Assembly: GCA_037367355.1 (NCBI GenBank)
Contig: CM074703.1
Coordinates: forward strand, 496,001 to 560,000
From: Neoscytalidium dimidiatum
Taxonomy: Eukaryota > Ascomycota > Dothideomycetes > Botryosphaeriales > Botryosphaeriaceae
Length of the DNA: 64,000 nucleotides
Direction: 5' to 3'
Below, one piece after another: positions 23,614 to 33,660 of the stretch. Made by a program: the position numbers and the translations under genes. The notes under the pieces are model-generated. The model did no database searches. It was not told the DNA's origin and saw nothing but the letters and a program-made list of their open reading frames with translations. How positions within the stretch are numbered: the first letter of the stretch is position 1; the number at the start of each line of letters is the position of its first letter.

Positions 23614-24822
23614 TCAGACGGTACTTTCCCGCCTGATCGCGTCCTTCAGCTCGGCCATTTCGCTCCCTTTTCCTGAACCAAATACTCGAGCCTGGATTTC
23701 CCTTGCTTTTCGGAGTCTTCTTCTCCGCGGAGCTGTCCCAGCCCGTCCGACACCCGGAATCCTCCCGTCAATTCCGTGGTTCCTTCCACCCGGTTGCTCC
23801 CCGGGTCGGGACGACAAGCCCCCCGGTTCTCCCAGTCTGGCTCCCGATCCCGATCTTGGCGCCGGATGCACGCTCTGCATGTCATCCATGCACTCCAAAT
23901 CAACTAACGCCTTCGCCGCACGTTTCGCACCCTCCAGCCTCTTCAGGTATGCATCGACACTCTCCCCCGGCCCCATTACGCTATGTTTACCGCCCAAGTA
24001 CCCACTTTTCACGCTTTTGTCCCTCGCTCTGGAATATACTTGTTTGGGTCCTTGACGTTTGGCCAGCACTTCTGAGATGGGCGGAATGCTTGAGAGGATC
24101 GATCTTGCCACTGTAGTCATTCTATGACTGGTTGCTTGAGCTTGAGAAGGAAGAAAATCGCAACAGAAGCGGAAGAGCGTGCATGGACTTACCCATTGGC
24201 CTGATGTTTTGTTGACCTCTGGATCTGGCCTAGTTGCTAGTGCAATGTCTGGATCTCCTGGAGTTTTGGTTGCGTCGTGTATGACAAAGGGAGGGTCAAG
24301 TCGATCTTGCACACCGCTCGGCTTTCTCAAGCTTCCTGGAGATGGGAAACCCTTTCGAGTGCAAAGTGATACCGGGAGAGTGTCAGATAAGGAAACCGGC
24401 CGATTCGAGCGTCTCTCGGACGGTATTATTGAGACACGTTGTGGTAGCACAGTAGAGTGTTGTAAAAGCACAGGACGACGTTGTAAAAACAGAGTGAAAT
24501 TTCGTGAAGAGATGAGTGGTTCTCGTCCGGAGAGGAATCGGACGCGTCGTCCTGTCCGTACATGTGATGATCGTGGTGGCCTGGGAGGGTATGACGCTGG
24601 TGGTGTCGCTTTCGAAGCCTTGGCCCTCCCTTTGTACCGTAGAAGACCGGTTGGTATAGCTGATCGGCTTTCGGATGGTGGCGGAGCTGAAACGTGACGA
24701 CTTGGAGGTGGTGACTGCGATGGCGACGACGCTTGCTTGGTGGATTTCGATTTCCGGCCGAGTGAAAGCGTTGAGCAAGAGATCTCCTGGTCGATATCTG
24801 GCTTGTAGAGAAGGATGCACAT
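23614..24822 (-). CDS. Hypothetical ORF, 402 aa, uncertain
   Basis: Uninterrupted 402-codon frame with no domain I recognise. Residues 1 to about 110 are Ser/Pro/Arg-rich. The C-terminal half has a more protein-like stretch (SIPPISEVLAKRQG, then SVDAYLKRLEGAKRAAKAL) and a basic end. A strong GTAAGT donor lies inside at 24194-24189, but no downstream acceptor keeps this frame, so splicing would truncate the product. A competing plus frame covers 24179-24697. It may be a lineage-specific disordered protein or a chance frame. Confidence 0.35.
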   Translation of the reverse strand: MCILLYKPDIDQEISCSTLSLGRKSKSTKQASSPSQSPPPSRHVSAPPPSESRSAIPTGLLRYKGRAKASKATPPASYPPRPPRSSHVRTGRRVRFLSGREPLISSRNFTLFLQRRPVLLQHSTVLPQRVSIIPSERRSNRPVSLSDTLPVSLCTRKGFPSPGSLRKPSGVQDRLDPPFVIHDATKTPGDPDIALATRPDPEVNKTSGQWVSPCTLFRFCCDFLPSQAQATSHRMTTVARSILSSIPPISEVLAKRQGPKQVYSRARDKSVKSGYLGGKHSVMGPGESVDAYLKRLEGAKRAAKALVDLECMDDMQSVHPAPRSGSGARLGEPGGLSSRPGEQPGGRNHGIDGRIPGVGRAGTAPRRRRLRKAREIQARVFGSGKGSEMAELKDAIRRESTV

Positions 24823-25202
24823 GTAAGTGATGAATACGTAGTAGGTGTGGTATGACAGATCAGGATGACCGAGAAATGAGTCGCCGGCCCCTGCCTGATG
24901 ACACGGCGATAGGAATGGATGTTGTTTGTTGGGCGAGGCTTAGAATGTGAAGCTATGAGCCGTCCTCGAGTCTCGTGACTTTTGTATCATAGGAAGGCGC
25001 TTTCAAGACGTGATATTTTATTTGACCAATGACGCAAAGGCTCGGGTATTCCAGGAGCTTCCCTTTTCGGTGAAAAGCACTTTCCTCGCCCCGAAGCCAT
25101 GCAGACTCTACAAACGCCCAGTGACCCCAATCGCTAATGATATTGAATCACACCTAACCTAGCGCACTGATTTCAGATCCACCCTAGGAATGGTTCAACT
25201 AC
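24823..25202. other. Short intergenic region
   Basis: 380 bp between the uncertain ORF start and the rpa49 stop codon. Nothing is recognised. Confidence 0.5.
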
Positions 25203-26688
25203 TCATCTCTTGCGCATAGGAATGGCCCTCTGTTTGGGGAAGTCGAGAGGGATCTTCAGCTTGGCCATTCTGTGGTTCGCCGCCTCGGCTCTCGTCAACT
25301 TCTTCATCTCACGGTCTTTCTCGGTGAGATTCCCAACCCTGCAGCCAACTTCATGGTAGTATTGCGCAATCCTGCAGCAACGGTGAGTAGAAGGTGCGAA
25401 AAGAAGGAACGGAAATCTTACTGCTTGTTGTCGAGTCTCAGGTCCTCGCGGAGATCAAACGTATCCACCGAATAGTTATCTATGAAGAGAGATAACGCCG
25501 TAAGGTGGGTGATCAGATAGTCGACGTGCCATTTGCTCATCTCGCTGTTGACATGTCAGTTTCCTGCCATTGCATCTCGAGCAAGGAACGACACGTACCT
25601 TCCCTCTGTGAACTTGCGCCTCACTCCATCTAATAGCACACCGCTTGCGTTTGTCTTTTTCTCCAGATCTTCTCTTTTCGGAAGCCTCTTCGCACCATTA
25701 CGAACGGACTTCAGAGCAGCCAGGAAATCGATCAATAAGAGCATGTACTTCAACACTTTCAATCTCTTGACGTCCTCTGATAGAGCGGTCGCATGAAGCC
25801 TCCTGGCAACGAACAAGCTAGTCGTCTTGATATCCTCCTTCTTCTTCGCTGCGTCAATCCAGCTCTGAACTTCGAGAAGGCGCATGTTCTCGGGCCCGAT
25901 GAGAACGTCCAGAGGATACACTTCTTCAGGGCTCGAGGCTTCCAGGTTCGCTTTCGGTCGGGGCTTGTTCTCATCGACAGCAGCCTGGAGCGCCTCGCGC
26001 GTGGGTGCGTCGGCAGTCGCGTCGGCCATGGAGTCGAGGACGGCCTTCGCAACGGCATCGGTGACCTTGCCCTCAGCAGCACCGGCAGTCGGGGTGATGG
26101 CGTTTTCTGTGATGGAAGCGAGGGCCTTCTTAGCCTTTTTGGTACCGAACTCCCTGCCTAGATCCTGGCGGAGTGCAAAGTTGGTCTGTCGTTCCTTGTT
26201 GGCGGCGTCTTCCCTCTGGATGCGCATCTCCTCTGCCTCGCTCCTCAGAGTGCTTCTCAGCACGAGCTTGTGTGCCTCCATGACTTGCAGGTCGCCGGTT
26301 TGAGGATCATAGACACCGACGTAGTGCTTCAGAAGGCTGTCGGCCGTACCATCGCGCTCCTCTCGTGCGGCAAAATCGAGCTTGGGGTGGTCGGACGATT
26401 GCAAGAGTAGTTCATAGCGGCGCTTTTCGTCCTCCTTCTTGTAGATTTTTAGGGAAAGATCGGATGGGAACGCAACTCCCGGAGCGGCAGCTTATGTTCT
26501 GGTCAGAATGGCGGGGCAGGCAAAGGAAGCTTAAGGGGAGGCATACCGACAACAGGGCCGAGCTGGTCGTTGTCCTCCAGGAAGACGAGCTTCACGGGGC
26601 GGTCAGGATGGTCAACTGCGACCTTCTTGGCAGGGCGATCGGTCTTGTCGGCGTGGCGCTTGCGCTTTTTCTCGCTGAGGTCAGGCAT
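25203..26688 (-). CDS. rpa49: DNA-directed RNA polymerase I subunit RPA49
   Basis: Pol I-specific subunit that forms the TFIIF-like A49/A34.5 heterodimer and a tandem winged-helix domain aiding elongation and initiation of rRNA transcription. Four exons: 26547-26688, 25599-26490, 25422-25544 and 25203-25371, giving 441 aa. The N-terminus MPDLSEKKRKRH is a basic tract. The dimerisation part includes VAFPSDLSLKIYKK. The central region has VYDPQTGDLQVMEAHKLVL and FGTKKAKKALAS, typical of A49. The tandem winged-helix part includes WIDAAKKKEDIKTTSLFVARRL and KYMLLLIDFLAALK, ending in LTEKDREMKKLTRAANHRMA. Introns are 50-56 nt. The start is the first methionine after a non-conserved open stretch. 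It is divergent from the promethin-like gene. Confidence 0.93.
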
Positions 26689-27077
26689 AGCGGCGACAGT
26701 GGGAGCTTGAGCGTTGGGGATGCTCAGCGGGCGGTAACTTTTTTTCGATACGGCGTCGGGCGGTCGCGTTTTCTGCCGACAGCCACCGCCTGGATCGCGC
26801 ACATGCCGTTCGCGTGCGCCACAGAGCGCGCGCGGTGACGCAAGACGCGCGCCATCTCCATTGGCGTGCAACTACAGATCTTGTTTGAACCCACCTGCCA
26901 CCCCAGGCATCCATGCTAGCATCTGGGCTGGTTCCAGGTTATTTACTTACTGCCGCGCTCCTTCTGATCTAACTTCCCGTCTCTCCCTCCCATACTCTGC
27001 TCTAGTTATCCTCCCTTTCCCGCACATCCCCTGCCTCTCTCCCTGGCTCTCCGTTTCTCTGTCGAACGGTTCCAAGA
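26689..27077. promoter_or_regulatory. Shared divergent promoter of rpa49 and the promethin-like gene
   Basis: 389 bp between opposing starts. The plus-strand side is CT-rich (26960-27070), as often seen just upstream of fungal start sites. Confidence 0.6.
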
Positions 27078-27866
27078 ATGTCGGCAATTCTCTCCTACAT
27101 CCAAAGTCTCGCCGGCACCGTGCAGTCGAAGGCCCAAAATGTCCTCGATAGCCTGTTTCCGCCGGAGAAGAGAGCGGAGCTGTTTTCTAGGCTGCAAGCT
27201 TTTGCCGTCTCAAACCCCAAGCTCTCGGTAAGCTGTTCTAAACAAGCTCGGCCCTATAATCTTGCCGCTGATAATGGATCACAGGCCTTCCTCTTGACGA
27301 ACTTCGCCCTAACTGGACTGCCGCTCATTATGTTCGCCGTCTTCACTCTGACCGTCTTCGTCTTTTCCCTTGTTGCTGCTCTCCTCGTCGCTGTCCTGGT
27401 TGCGCTGCTCTTCACTGCCTTCATGGTCGGCATCGCCCTCCTTGTAATCCTCCCCACGGTCTTCCTCACCACTATGGGTGCCTCTTTCCTCTTCCTGTGG
27501 GGCCTTGGCGGCTACTACATTCTCAAGTGGTTCAATGAGGGCGAGTCCCCCGCTGCTCAAGGCTCCGCTATTGGCGACAAGCTGAACAGCTTGACCGGCG
27601 GCCGCCTCGACTTCCTCATGAACGATGCCCGGAGACAAGATGCCAAGAAGGAGAATGGCCAGGAACCCGATGGTTCCGACGAGAAAAGCAGCTCCTCCAC
27701 TCCCCAGCCTGCCGACGTGGGAAAGGTGAAGGGACAGGTGGAGAAGACGACCAGCGTTGACGGTGTCAAGAAGCGAGTGGGAAACACCACCAACACGGCT
27801 CAAAACGCCACGAATGCCGCTGGTGTAGCCAAGGGTGCTGTTGGAGGTGCCACGGGCCTCGCTTGA
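27078..27866 (+). CDS. Promethin/LDO-type lipid-droplet organisation protein
   Basis: Resembles the promethin (LDAF1/TMEM159; yeast LDO16/LDO45) family, which works with seipin at ER-lipid droplet contacts. Two exons: 27078-27227 and 27285-27866, giving 243 aa. A short amphipathic N-terminus (SLFPPEKRAELFSRLQAF) precedes a dense hydrophobic block (about 51-130) containing FALTGLPLIMF, a run of membrane hairpins and FLFLWGLGGYYILKWF. A hydrophilic Lys/Asp/Ser tail with Ala-Asn-Thr repeats follows. The 57-nt intron (GTAAGC...CACAG) is a multiple of three with no stop, so retention would insert 19 residues in frame. Assignment rests on hydropathy and the GLPLxxF...LWGLGGYY pattern, from memory. 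Confidence 0.75.
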   Translation: MSAILSYIQSLAGTVQSKAQNVLDSLFPPEKRAELFSRLQAFAVSNPKLSVSCSKQARPYNLAADNGSQAFLLTNFALTGLPLIMFAVFTLTVFVFSLVAALLVAVLVALLFTAFMVGIALLVILPTVFLTTMGASFLFLWGLGGYYILKWFNEGESPAAQGSAIGDKLNSLTGGRLDFLMNDARRQDAKKENGQEPDGSDEKSSSSTPQPADVGKVKGQVEKTTSVDGVKKRVGNTTNTAQNATNAAGVAKGAVGGATGLA

Positions 27867-28283
27867 ACTGTCACCAGTTTAATGGCCTTCCAATCTTTCT
27901 CAGACTGTTTTGCTTCTGTTCTGTCATCGATCAATTTGCGTACACCATCGGGTGTCTCTCGAGTGTTCCATTAGCGGACGCGTTTGGAGTTTGACTTTCC
28001 ATTTGGGCTAGCATCATGCGACCACTTCGGCTAGAATTGATATTTCTGATCAAAGTTCTCCAGCACATCTTTGGTGAATACCAAACTCGCGCTTTTCGGA
28101 GTATACTTTCCTCTCAACTACCACATCAATGTCATGTGATTAAGCCTTCGATTCATTGATCGGCATCGACTAGGATGTTTTAGCCCCCAATCGTTGCTGA
28201 TCGGGCTATTTTTAACTTCATGCCTACATTACCATTGATTAAGAGACCGATCCTAAAGTTCTTCCGCATCTTTCACCTCTACT
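27867..28283. other. Intergenic region upstream of the HET gene
   Basis: 417 bp; CT-rich just downstream of the promethin-like stop, then more AT-rich. It holds the HET gene promoter. No gene is seen. Confidence 0.5.
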
Positions 28284-30275
28284 ATGGAGAAGATACCCTA
28301 CAGCCAAATTCCTCCCGGATCGAGGAAATTTCGCATTCTCAACCTCCACTCATCTACGACCTTTTCGGCACCCATCACCTGTACACTAATAGACGCCTCT
28401 CTTGACTTCCACCCCCCTTACGAAGCCTTGTCCTACGTCTGGGGCAGTCTCGAGAAAACGCAGTCCATAACTCTAAACGACAAAACCGCCCTCGTGACGC
28501 AAAACCTCTTCACCGCTCTCCAACACCTCCGTCAGCAGGATCAACCGCGTAACCTATGGGTGGACGCGCTCTGCATCAACCAACACAATGTATCCGAGCG
28601 GTCTGATCAAGTCCTGCACATGGCCGAGATCTACCAGCACTGCTCGACCGACCTGCTCTGGCTGGGCCCGGGCCGATCTATCATTGCCAGAGGCGCGGCT
28701 GTCATGGACGCCATCGGCACCATCACCGATCTCGAGGAGAAGGTCAGGCTAAAGTGCTTCTATCGCGACTGGCACAAAGGAGACAGGTGGCGCAGGTACC
28801 GCGGGGAGCACAACGACGATGACAGGCTGTCACGCCTCCCGGAGGACTGGACGGATGTGCTAAGGGATCTGTTCCGGGCGCCGGTTGTGTGGCAACGAGT
28901 GTGGATCATGCAGGAGGTGTCATTCGCGCCGCGAGTAGTACTGGTGGCCGGCAGCGGCGCGACGATGGAGTGGGAGCGAGTGGACGCATTTCTGGACGTC
29001 GAGAAGTATCTCGAGCTCCATGGCTTTCCCGACGCTTTCCACGGGCCCTTCAGCCACGGGTGGACGCTCAAGGACGAGCTCACGTACTGCCTGGCGCACG
29101 TGCAGATCCTCGGGCACCAGCGGCGCATCGCCGCCTCCATCTTGGCAGCGCGGCAGCAGCAGGACGAAAACGAGAAGATTGCCGTGGCGCCAACCTCTTC
29201 CCTCCTCGACGTCCTCGCCCGCTTCCGCCACACCCGTGCCACCGACCCGCGCGACATGGTCTTCGCCCTGCTCGGCCTGACTTCCAACCGCCTTTCCGTC
29301 ACGCCTACCTACACGGACTCCGTCTGCGCCGTCAACACCTTCACCGCCGCCGCCATCATCAACGCCTGCCGAAACCTCGACCTCCTCTGCCAGTCCCCCT
29401 GGGCCATCGTCGACAACCGCGGCCGCGACGCCGCCTCTTACTCCCTCCCGTCCTGGGTCCCGGACTTCGCGAACCCGGGGTACGGCCGCATTCTGTTCGC
29501 GCAGCGCGGCATCTACTCCGCGTGCGGCGACCGGCAGCTGGAAACGCCGTGCACGGTGACGGAGGACGGGGCGCTCGTGCTCGACGGCTGGGATGCCGGC
29601 GAGCTGCGGGTGGTGCGCAACGACGTGCGCGGGTATCCGGCCAGCTGGAGCCAGCGCGCCATGCAGTTCATGCCGGACGACGTGCTACGGGCTGGCATCC
29701 GGGCCGGGAACGAGTCGCTACGCCGGTTTCTAAAGAACGAGGACGAAGCAGCGGATGGCGATGGCGGTGATTCTAGGAGCGGTGCTGCTATGGGTGGATC
29801 CCGCTTCGAGGAGTACTGGCGCACGCTCATGGTCGATTGCAGGCGCTATCCGGTCGCGCGGCTGAAAGAGGAGGATTTAAGAGCGTGGCGGCCGAAGTGG
29901 GAAGCGTGGATGAAGATGACTTGGGTTGTAAAGACGTACAACTATGACGGAGGGCATTCACATACCTCTCCTGAGCAAGAAGGAGATTCGAGGCTGAAAA
30001 ATGATGTCGAAAGAGTCACCATCGGGCTGTGGCCATGGGTTTTTGCGGTTCTAGAAGATGGGTCATACGCGATGGTGCAGAAAGAGATGGAAGTTGGGGA
30101 TAGGGTCGTGGTTTTGAAGGGATCCAAGGCGCCCGTTGTGTTGAGGAGGGCGGTCACACGAGACGGAGAAGGACAAGGTGCATGGATACTGATGGGAGCA
30201 TGCTACGTACATGGGTTGATGGACGGGGAGATGACAAGGAAAAACGAATGTAAGAGGAAGTTTGCCATCATGTGA
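28284..30275 (+). CDS. HET-domain (heterokaryon incompatibility) protein
   Basis: Single-exon gene, 663 aa. The HET domain (PF06985) is at the N-terminus: YEALSYVWG (about 46-54), LWVDALCINQ (91-100), the following SDQV..MAEIY segment, and WQRVWIMQEV (203-212), all three hallmark blocks intact. PRDMVFALLGLTSNRL and SLPSWVPDF in the middle are usual in this family. The C-terminal 250 residues are variable and resemble no partner domain I know. HET domains trigger cell death on allorecognition in some family members; most are uncharacterised, so a role here is inference. High GC and no intron. It sits beside a DUF4246 gene and a broken NmrA gene in an accessory-looking block. Confidence 0.93.
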   Translation: MEKIPYSQIPPGSRKFRILNLHSSTTFSAPITCTLIDASLDFHPPYEALSYVWGSLEKTQSITLNDKTALVTQNLFTALQHLRQQDQPRNLWVDALCINQHNVSERSDQVLHMAEIYQHCSTDLLWLGPGRSIIARGAAVMDAIGTITDLEEKVRLKCFYRDWHKGDRWRRYRGEHNDDDRLSRLPEDWTDVLRDLFRAPVVWQRVWIMQEVSFAPRVVLVAGSGATMEWERVDAFLDVEKYLELHGFPDAFHGPFSHGWTLKDELTYCLAHVQILGHQRRIAASILAARQQQDENEKIAVAPTSSLLDVLARFRHTRATDPRDMVFALLGLTSNRLSVTPTYTDSVCAVNTFTAAAIINACRNLDLLCQSPWAIVDNRGRDAASYSLPSWVPDFANPGYGRILFAQRGIYSACGDRQLETPCTVTEDGALVLDGWDAGELRVVRNDVRGYPASWSQRAMQFMPDDVLRAGIRAGNESLRRFLKNEDEAADGDGGDSRSGAAMGGSRFEEYWRTLMVDCRRYPVARLKEEDLRAWRPKWEAWMKMTWVVKTYNYDGGHSHTSPEQEGDSRLKNDVERVTIGLWPWVFAVLEDGSYAMVQKEMEVGDRVVVLKGSKAPVVLRRAVTRDGEGQGAWILMGACYVHGLMDGEMTRKNECKRKFAIM

Positions 30276-30818
30276 ACGAAGGTGTTTGGTATTTCATTCC
30301 TTGCGACTCACGTTGGCGACTTGTATTCAGGAGAGAAACGGCGCTGATGCGTGCATGTGTGATATTTCGCGGCGGTCGTCTGGAAACCCTATTTGCACCA
30401 CGCATCAGAACGGTTGACGATGGGAAGGACAGCCTCCTAGCAGTGCGCCATGTGAGTGCGAACAGAGGATGAATTTGCAGAATCCCTGCCGCGATTGCGA
30501 AAGCTGATTCGCCGAGTGGCAGTGAAGAACCTTTCCATTTTTGGATGCGCTATCAACTGAAAGGTTACAGGAGGAACTACGAGGGACAGACACATGAGAA
30601 TCTTTGTCGCTTTGCATACAGCGGATCGATCAATACCGCTTTTGTGCGTCCCTGCAGGCAGAAAGCGAAGCAGAAAGCGCCTGGCGCCTGAGTGGCGCCT
30701 GCTGCCTTGGTTAGCGCGGCGCCGCTCCGCCCTGACCATCCATCCTTCTGGCCGTTTAATAGAACCTCATCCACGCTCGCGTCCAAAGACAATTTTTCTG
30801 ACGGCCATTCTCCTGATA
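30276..30818. other. Intergenic region between HET and DUF4246 genes
   Basis: 543 bp. The frame in phase with the DUF4246 start stays open back to 30594 but has a late, better-supported ATG. No other gene is seen. Confidence 0.5.
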
Positions 30819-32793
30819 ATGGCTGACTCTACGAAGCGCGTTGCTCTGCCTGGCTTCGGCCTACCCTTTGATACGTTGCCGCGATGGAGCGTCGAGCAAA
30901 ACAAGGAGCGTTTCCCCCACGCCATCGCCGACTTCTTCGCCAGCGAGGGTGTCACTCTTCGTGAGCGCCGAATGCTCGATTTTGTCAACAAGATCACCGA
31001 CAAGCCCGACTGGAACCGCAAGGTCTTCGATGAGGCCATCCTATCCAAATGGAAGTTAGAAGCGTGCCGCTATGACGCGAGCGTCCAGGATGACTATCTC
31101 TCCGAAGCTATGTTTGACTACGTATGTGAACCTCGAAGCCACGCCATTGCTCAAGTTTGACATCTTCTAGTGCATTTCAGAACTTCAAGACAAGGCAGTC
31201 ACTTATCAAGAGAAGGGCTTGGTTGCAGTCATGGACGCCAACGCAACTGTGGTGAAGTCTGATTTAGCCGTTCCTGGCTCGCTCAGAGACTCTTTGCTGC
31301 GCGCCGTCCGTCCTTTAGAAGATGTCCCTGACCGTCAGAAGGACTGGCATCCCGGTTCAGACCAAATGGTATTAGACTTAGTGCACCCTTCTCTGTTTCC
31401 CGTTGCTTTCGGCCGCTCGAGGGCTCTTGAACGGGGCCGCGTCCCCCTTGAAGAGTGTGCTCGATACACTGGACTTGGAGTGACCATACAGGAGCCCGAT
31501 ACGGATTCTTTCGAGAGAGAAGGTTCCTGGGGGAATTCATCTTCGCTACAGCCATGGGGCCACTACCAATGGTTGCCATCCCAGGTCGACTTCACGCAGG
31601 ATGGCCAGCCAAAGATTTCCAGCTACATCAATAACCTCCACCCGCAGGTTCATTCCGATCTGTACAAAGTGCTGGAGCAATTCGTCGATAGGGCCATTCC
31701 CTTGTGGAATGAATGCCTTTCCTGGTTCCACGACCGACTGCGCATCAGGATAGATGGTACGAGCGACGAAGACTGGATTATCCCCGAAGGTATCAAATGG
31801 GTACGACCCACGACCGACTCCGATGCCGAAGACAGTGACGAAGACGAAATGACCGACAGACAATGGGCATGGGAGCATGGCTTTGAGGACGACTACAACA
31901 ACTGGTGGGAGCAACATAGAGTCTTGGAGCAGCCCGAACCCGGGCAATACACGCCCTTCAAAGAAACCATCAAGGCTGCAGGCGCGCAGCCAATTGATTT
32001 GGAATCTAACTTTAGAGACTCTGGACTGCAAATAATCTTCAAGCTGGCCACTATCCACCTGACACCCGAGAAACCCGAATACGACAGTAGTAACTGGCAC
32101 GTCGAGGGCGCGCTAAACGAACATATCTGCGCAACCGCTATCTACTACTACGATTCAGAAAACATCGAATCATCCCACCTCGCCTTCCGAATGTCCACGG
32201 ATACCGAAGCCATGGTCATGCGGCCTGCACAGGTAAGCACACCATCCCCGTTTTCATTATCATTCTCACTCTCCACAGAATGAGTGGTCTTCGACATGTG
32301 CATACTACGGCATCGAGCAAGAAGAAGCTGCCATCCAGGAACTGGGCCAAGTTTCTACCCCGCAGGGCCGTCTCCTCACTTTCCCGAATGTCATGCAGCA
32401 TCAAGTCCAGCCGTTCCGCCTCGCTGACCCAACCAAGCCGGGTCACCGCAAGATCCTGGCCATGTTCCTTGTTGATCCGCACATTCCGATCCTTTCGACC
32501 GCTAACGTACCGCCACAGAGGAAGGACTGGTGGGCACAGGAAGTCAGGAAAGCGGACCGTTTCGCGGCGCTGCCAGAGGAGCTGTTTCAGCACATCATTG
32601 ACTTGGTCGAGGACTTCCCCTTCTCCTGGGAGGAAGCTCTCTCAATCAGAGAGAGTCTAATGGAGGAGAGGGGACGAATGACTACAGAAGTGACTATGGC
32701 AATGGAGCAGGTGAGTGTACACAGCGTTTACAGGCAGTAGCGATGCTTTCTCTGACTTGACGGTAGGATACTTTCTATTTCTGTGAGCACTGA
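30819..32793 (+). CDS. DUF4246-family protein
   Basis: Member of the fungal DUF4246 family (PF14033), function unknown. Four exons: 30819-31121, 31171-32232, 32279-32710 and 32767-32793, giving 607 aa. Hallmark stretches are NNLHPQVHSDLYKVLEQFVD, the core WHVEGALNEHICATAIYYYD, FPNVMQHQVQPFRL followed by TKPGHRKILAMFLVDPH, and LSTANVPPQRKDWW. The conserved His/Glu and later His pattern has led to suggestions of a 2-oxoglutarate/Fe(II)-oxygenase-like fold, which is inference. The last exon has only nine codons, ending DTFYFCEH. Introns are 46-56 nt. An acidic DSDAEDSDEDE loop lies near residue 310. No linked biosynthetic genes show its substrate. Confidence 0.9.
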
Positions 32794-33049
32794 GCCGTAC
32801 CGCCGGTCTCTCCTCATTCAATTTCACGAGAGGTGAAATGACACCAGTGTCATGGTCTGACGCGGGTACGAAATTGACGATTAAGGGGAATCCTCTCAAG
32901 CTCCAATCACATCATATCTGAATTCAAGAGCATGCGGAGAGCAGAACTAGTCATCCTGTTACACTTCAGAAATAATTCATCTGTTTTTACACCCTTCAAT
33001 AGAAGGCATGCGCTTTCCTTAGTGCAACTACTTAAAATCCACTCTACAG

Positions 33050-33660
33050 CTACTTCGAGTCGGCAGCGTTGCTCATCGTCTCAGGCAGCGTCTCTAACAG
33101 CGTCCGCCGCAGAAAGTCCTCAAACGATCCCGGCTTGACCTCCGGGTATTTGCCATTGTCCGGGCTGGATCCCTCTCCAAAGATAGCACTGGCCGTTGAG
33201 GCAGTGATATTGGTAAAACAGACATACGTAACCCGTGATATCCTGAGGATTCTCCTTCTGACGTTCATGCATGTGCTTGTACAGGTCTCCCAAAGAGCCA
33301 AGCTGCTCGAATTTCACCTCAATTCCGTATACTGACTTGAGCGCATCAATAACCTGGCGGGTGGGCGTCCGGTCGCTGAGGACTACGTACAAATATCGTT
33401 AGAGTCACCAGGTACGCGCAGACGACGACGTTGCAGCCCCGCGCGAAGGAGCGCGCCGCGCCGCGGTCGAGCGCGTCGCCCTGCGTGATGCTGACGCGCG
33501 GGTCGGAGGAGAGGGATTGGGGCAGCTTGGCGGGGCGGCGGACGAGGCCGCGCAGCTGGACGTGCGGGCGTTGCAGGAGGAAGTGCGCGATCAGGCGCGC
33601 GAACTTGCCCGTCGGGCTGGCGATGCCGACGGTGACGGTGTCGTTTGATGGTGGTGCCAT
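33050..33660 (-). pseudogene. NmrA-like gene with internal deletion and frameshift
   Basis: The 5' part is a normal NmrA-like Rossmann start: VTVGIASPTGKFARLIAHFL, GLVRRPAKLP, DALDRGAA and CNVVVCAYL. The 3' part is also recognisable: LSDRTPTRQVIDALKSVYG, LGSLGDLYKHMHERQ, LFYQYHCLNGQCYL and NGKYPEVKPGSFEDFLRR. The roughly 110-120 central residues of the family are missing. At the junction (about 33378-33412) the sequence passes from the CAYL codons to a 27-nt piece that ends like an intron (CTAAC...GTAG), too short to splice. A second lesion near 33185-33205 shifts the frame between the QCYL and GKYPEVKP blocks. A TATATAAA-like box lies about 150 bp upstream of the ATG. It is therefore most likely dead; its family is known from the fragments. 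Confidence 0.8.

Noticed and set aside
28889..29770. 293-codon plus-strand ORF
   Set aside because: Alternative frame of the HET gene, Arg/Pro/His-rich; the HET frame carries all family motifs.
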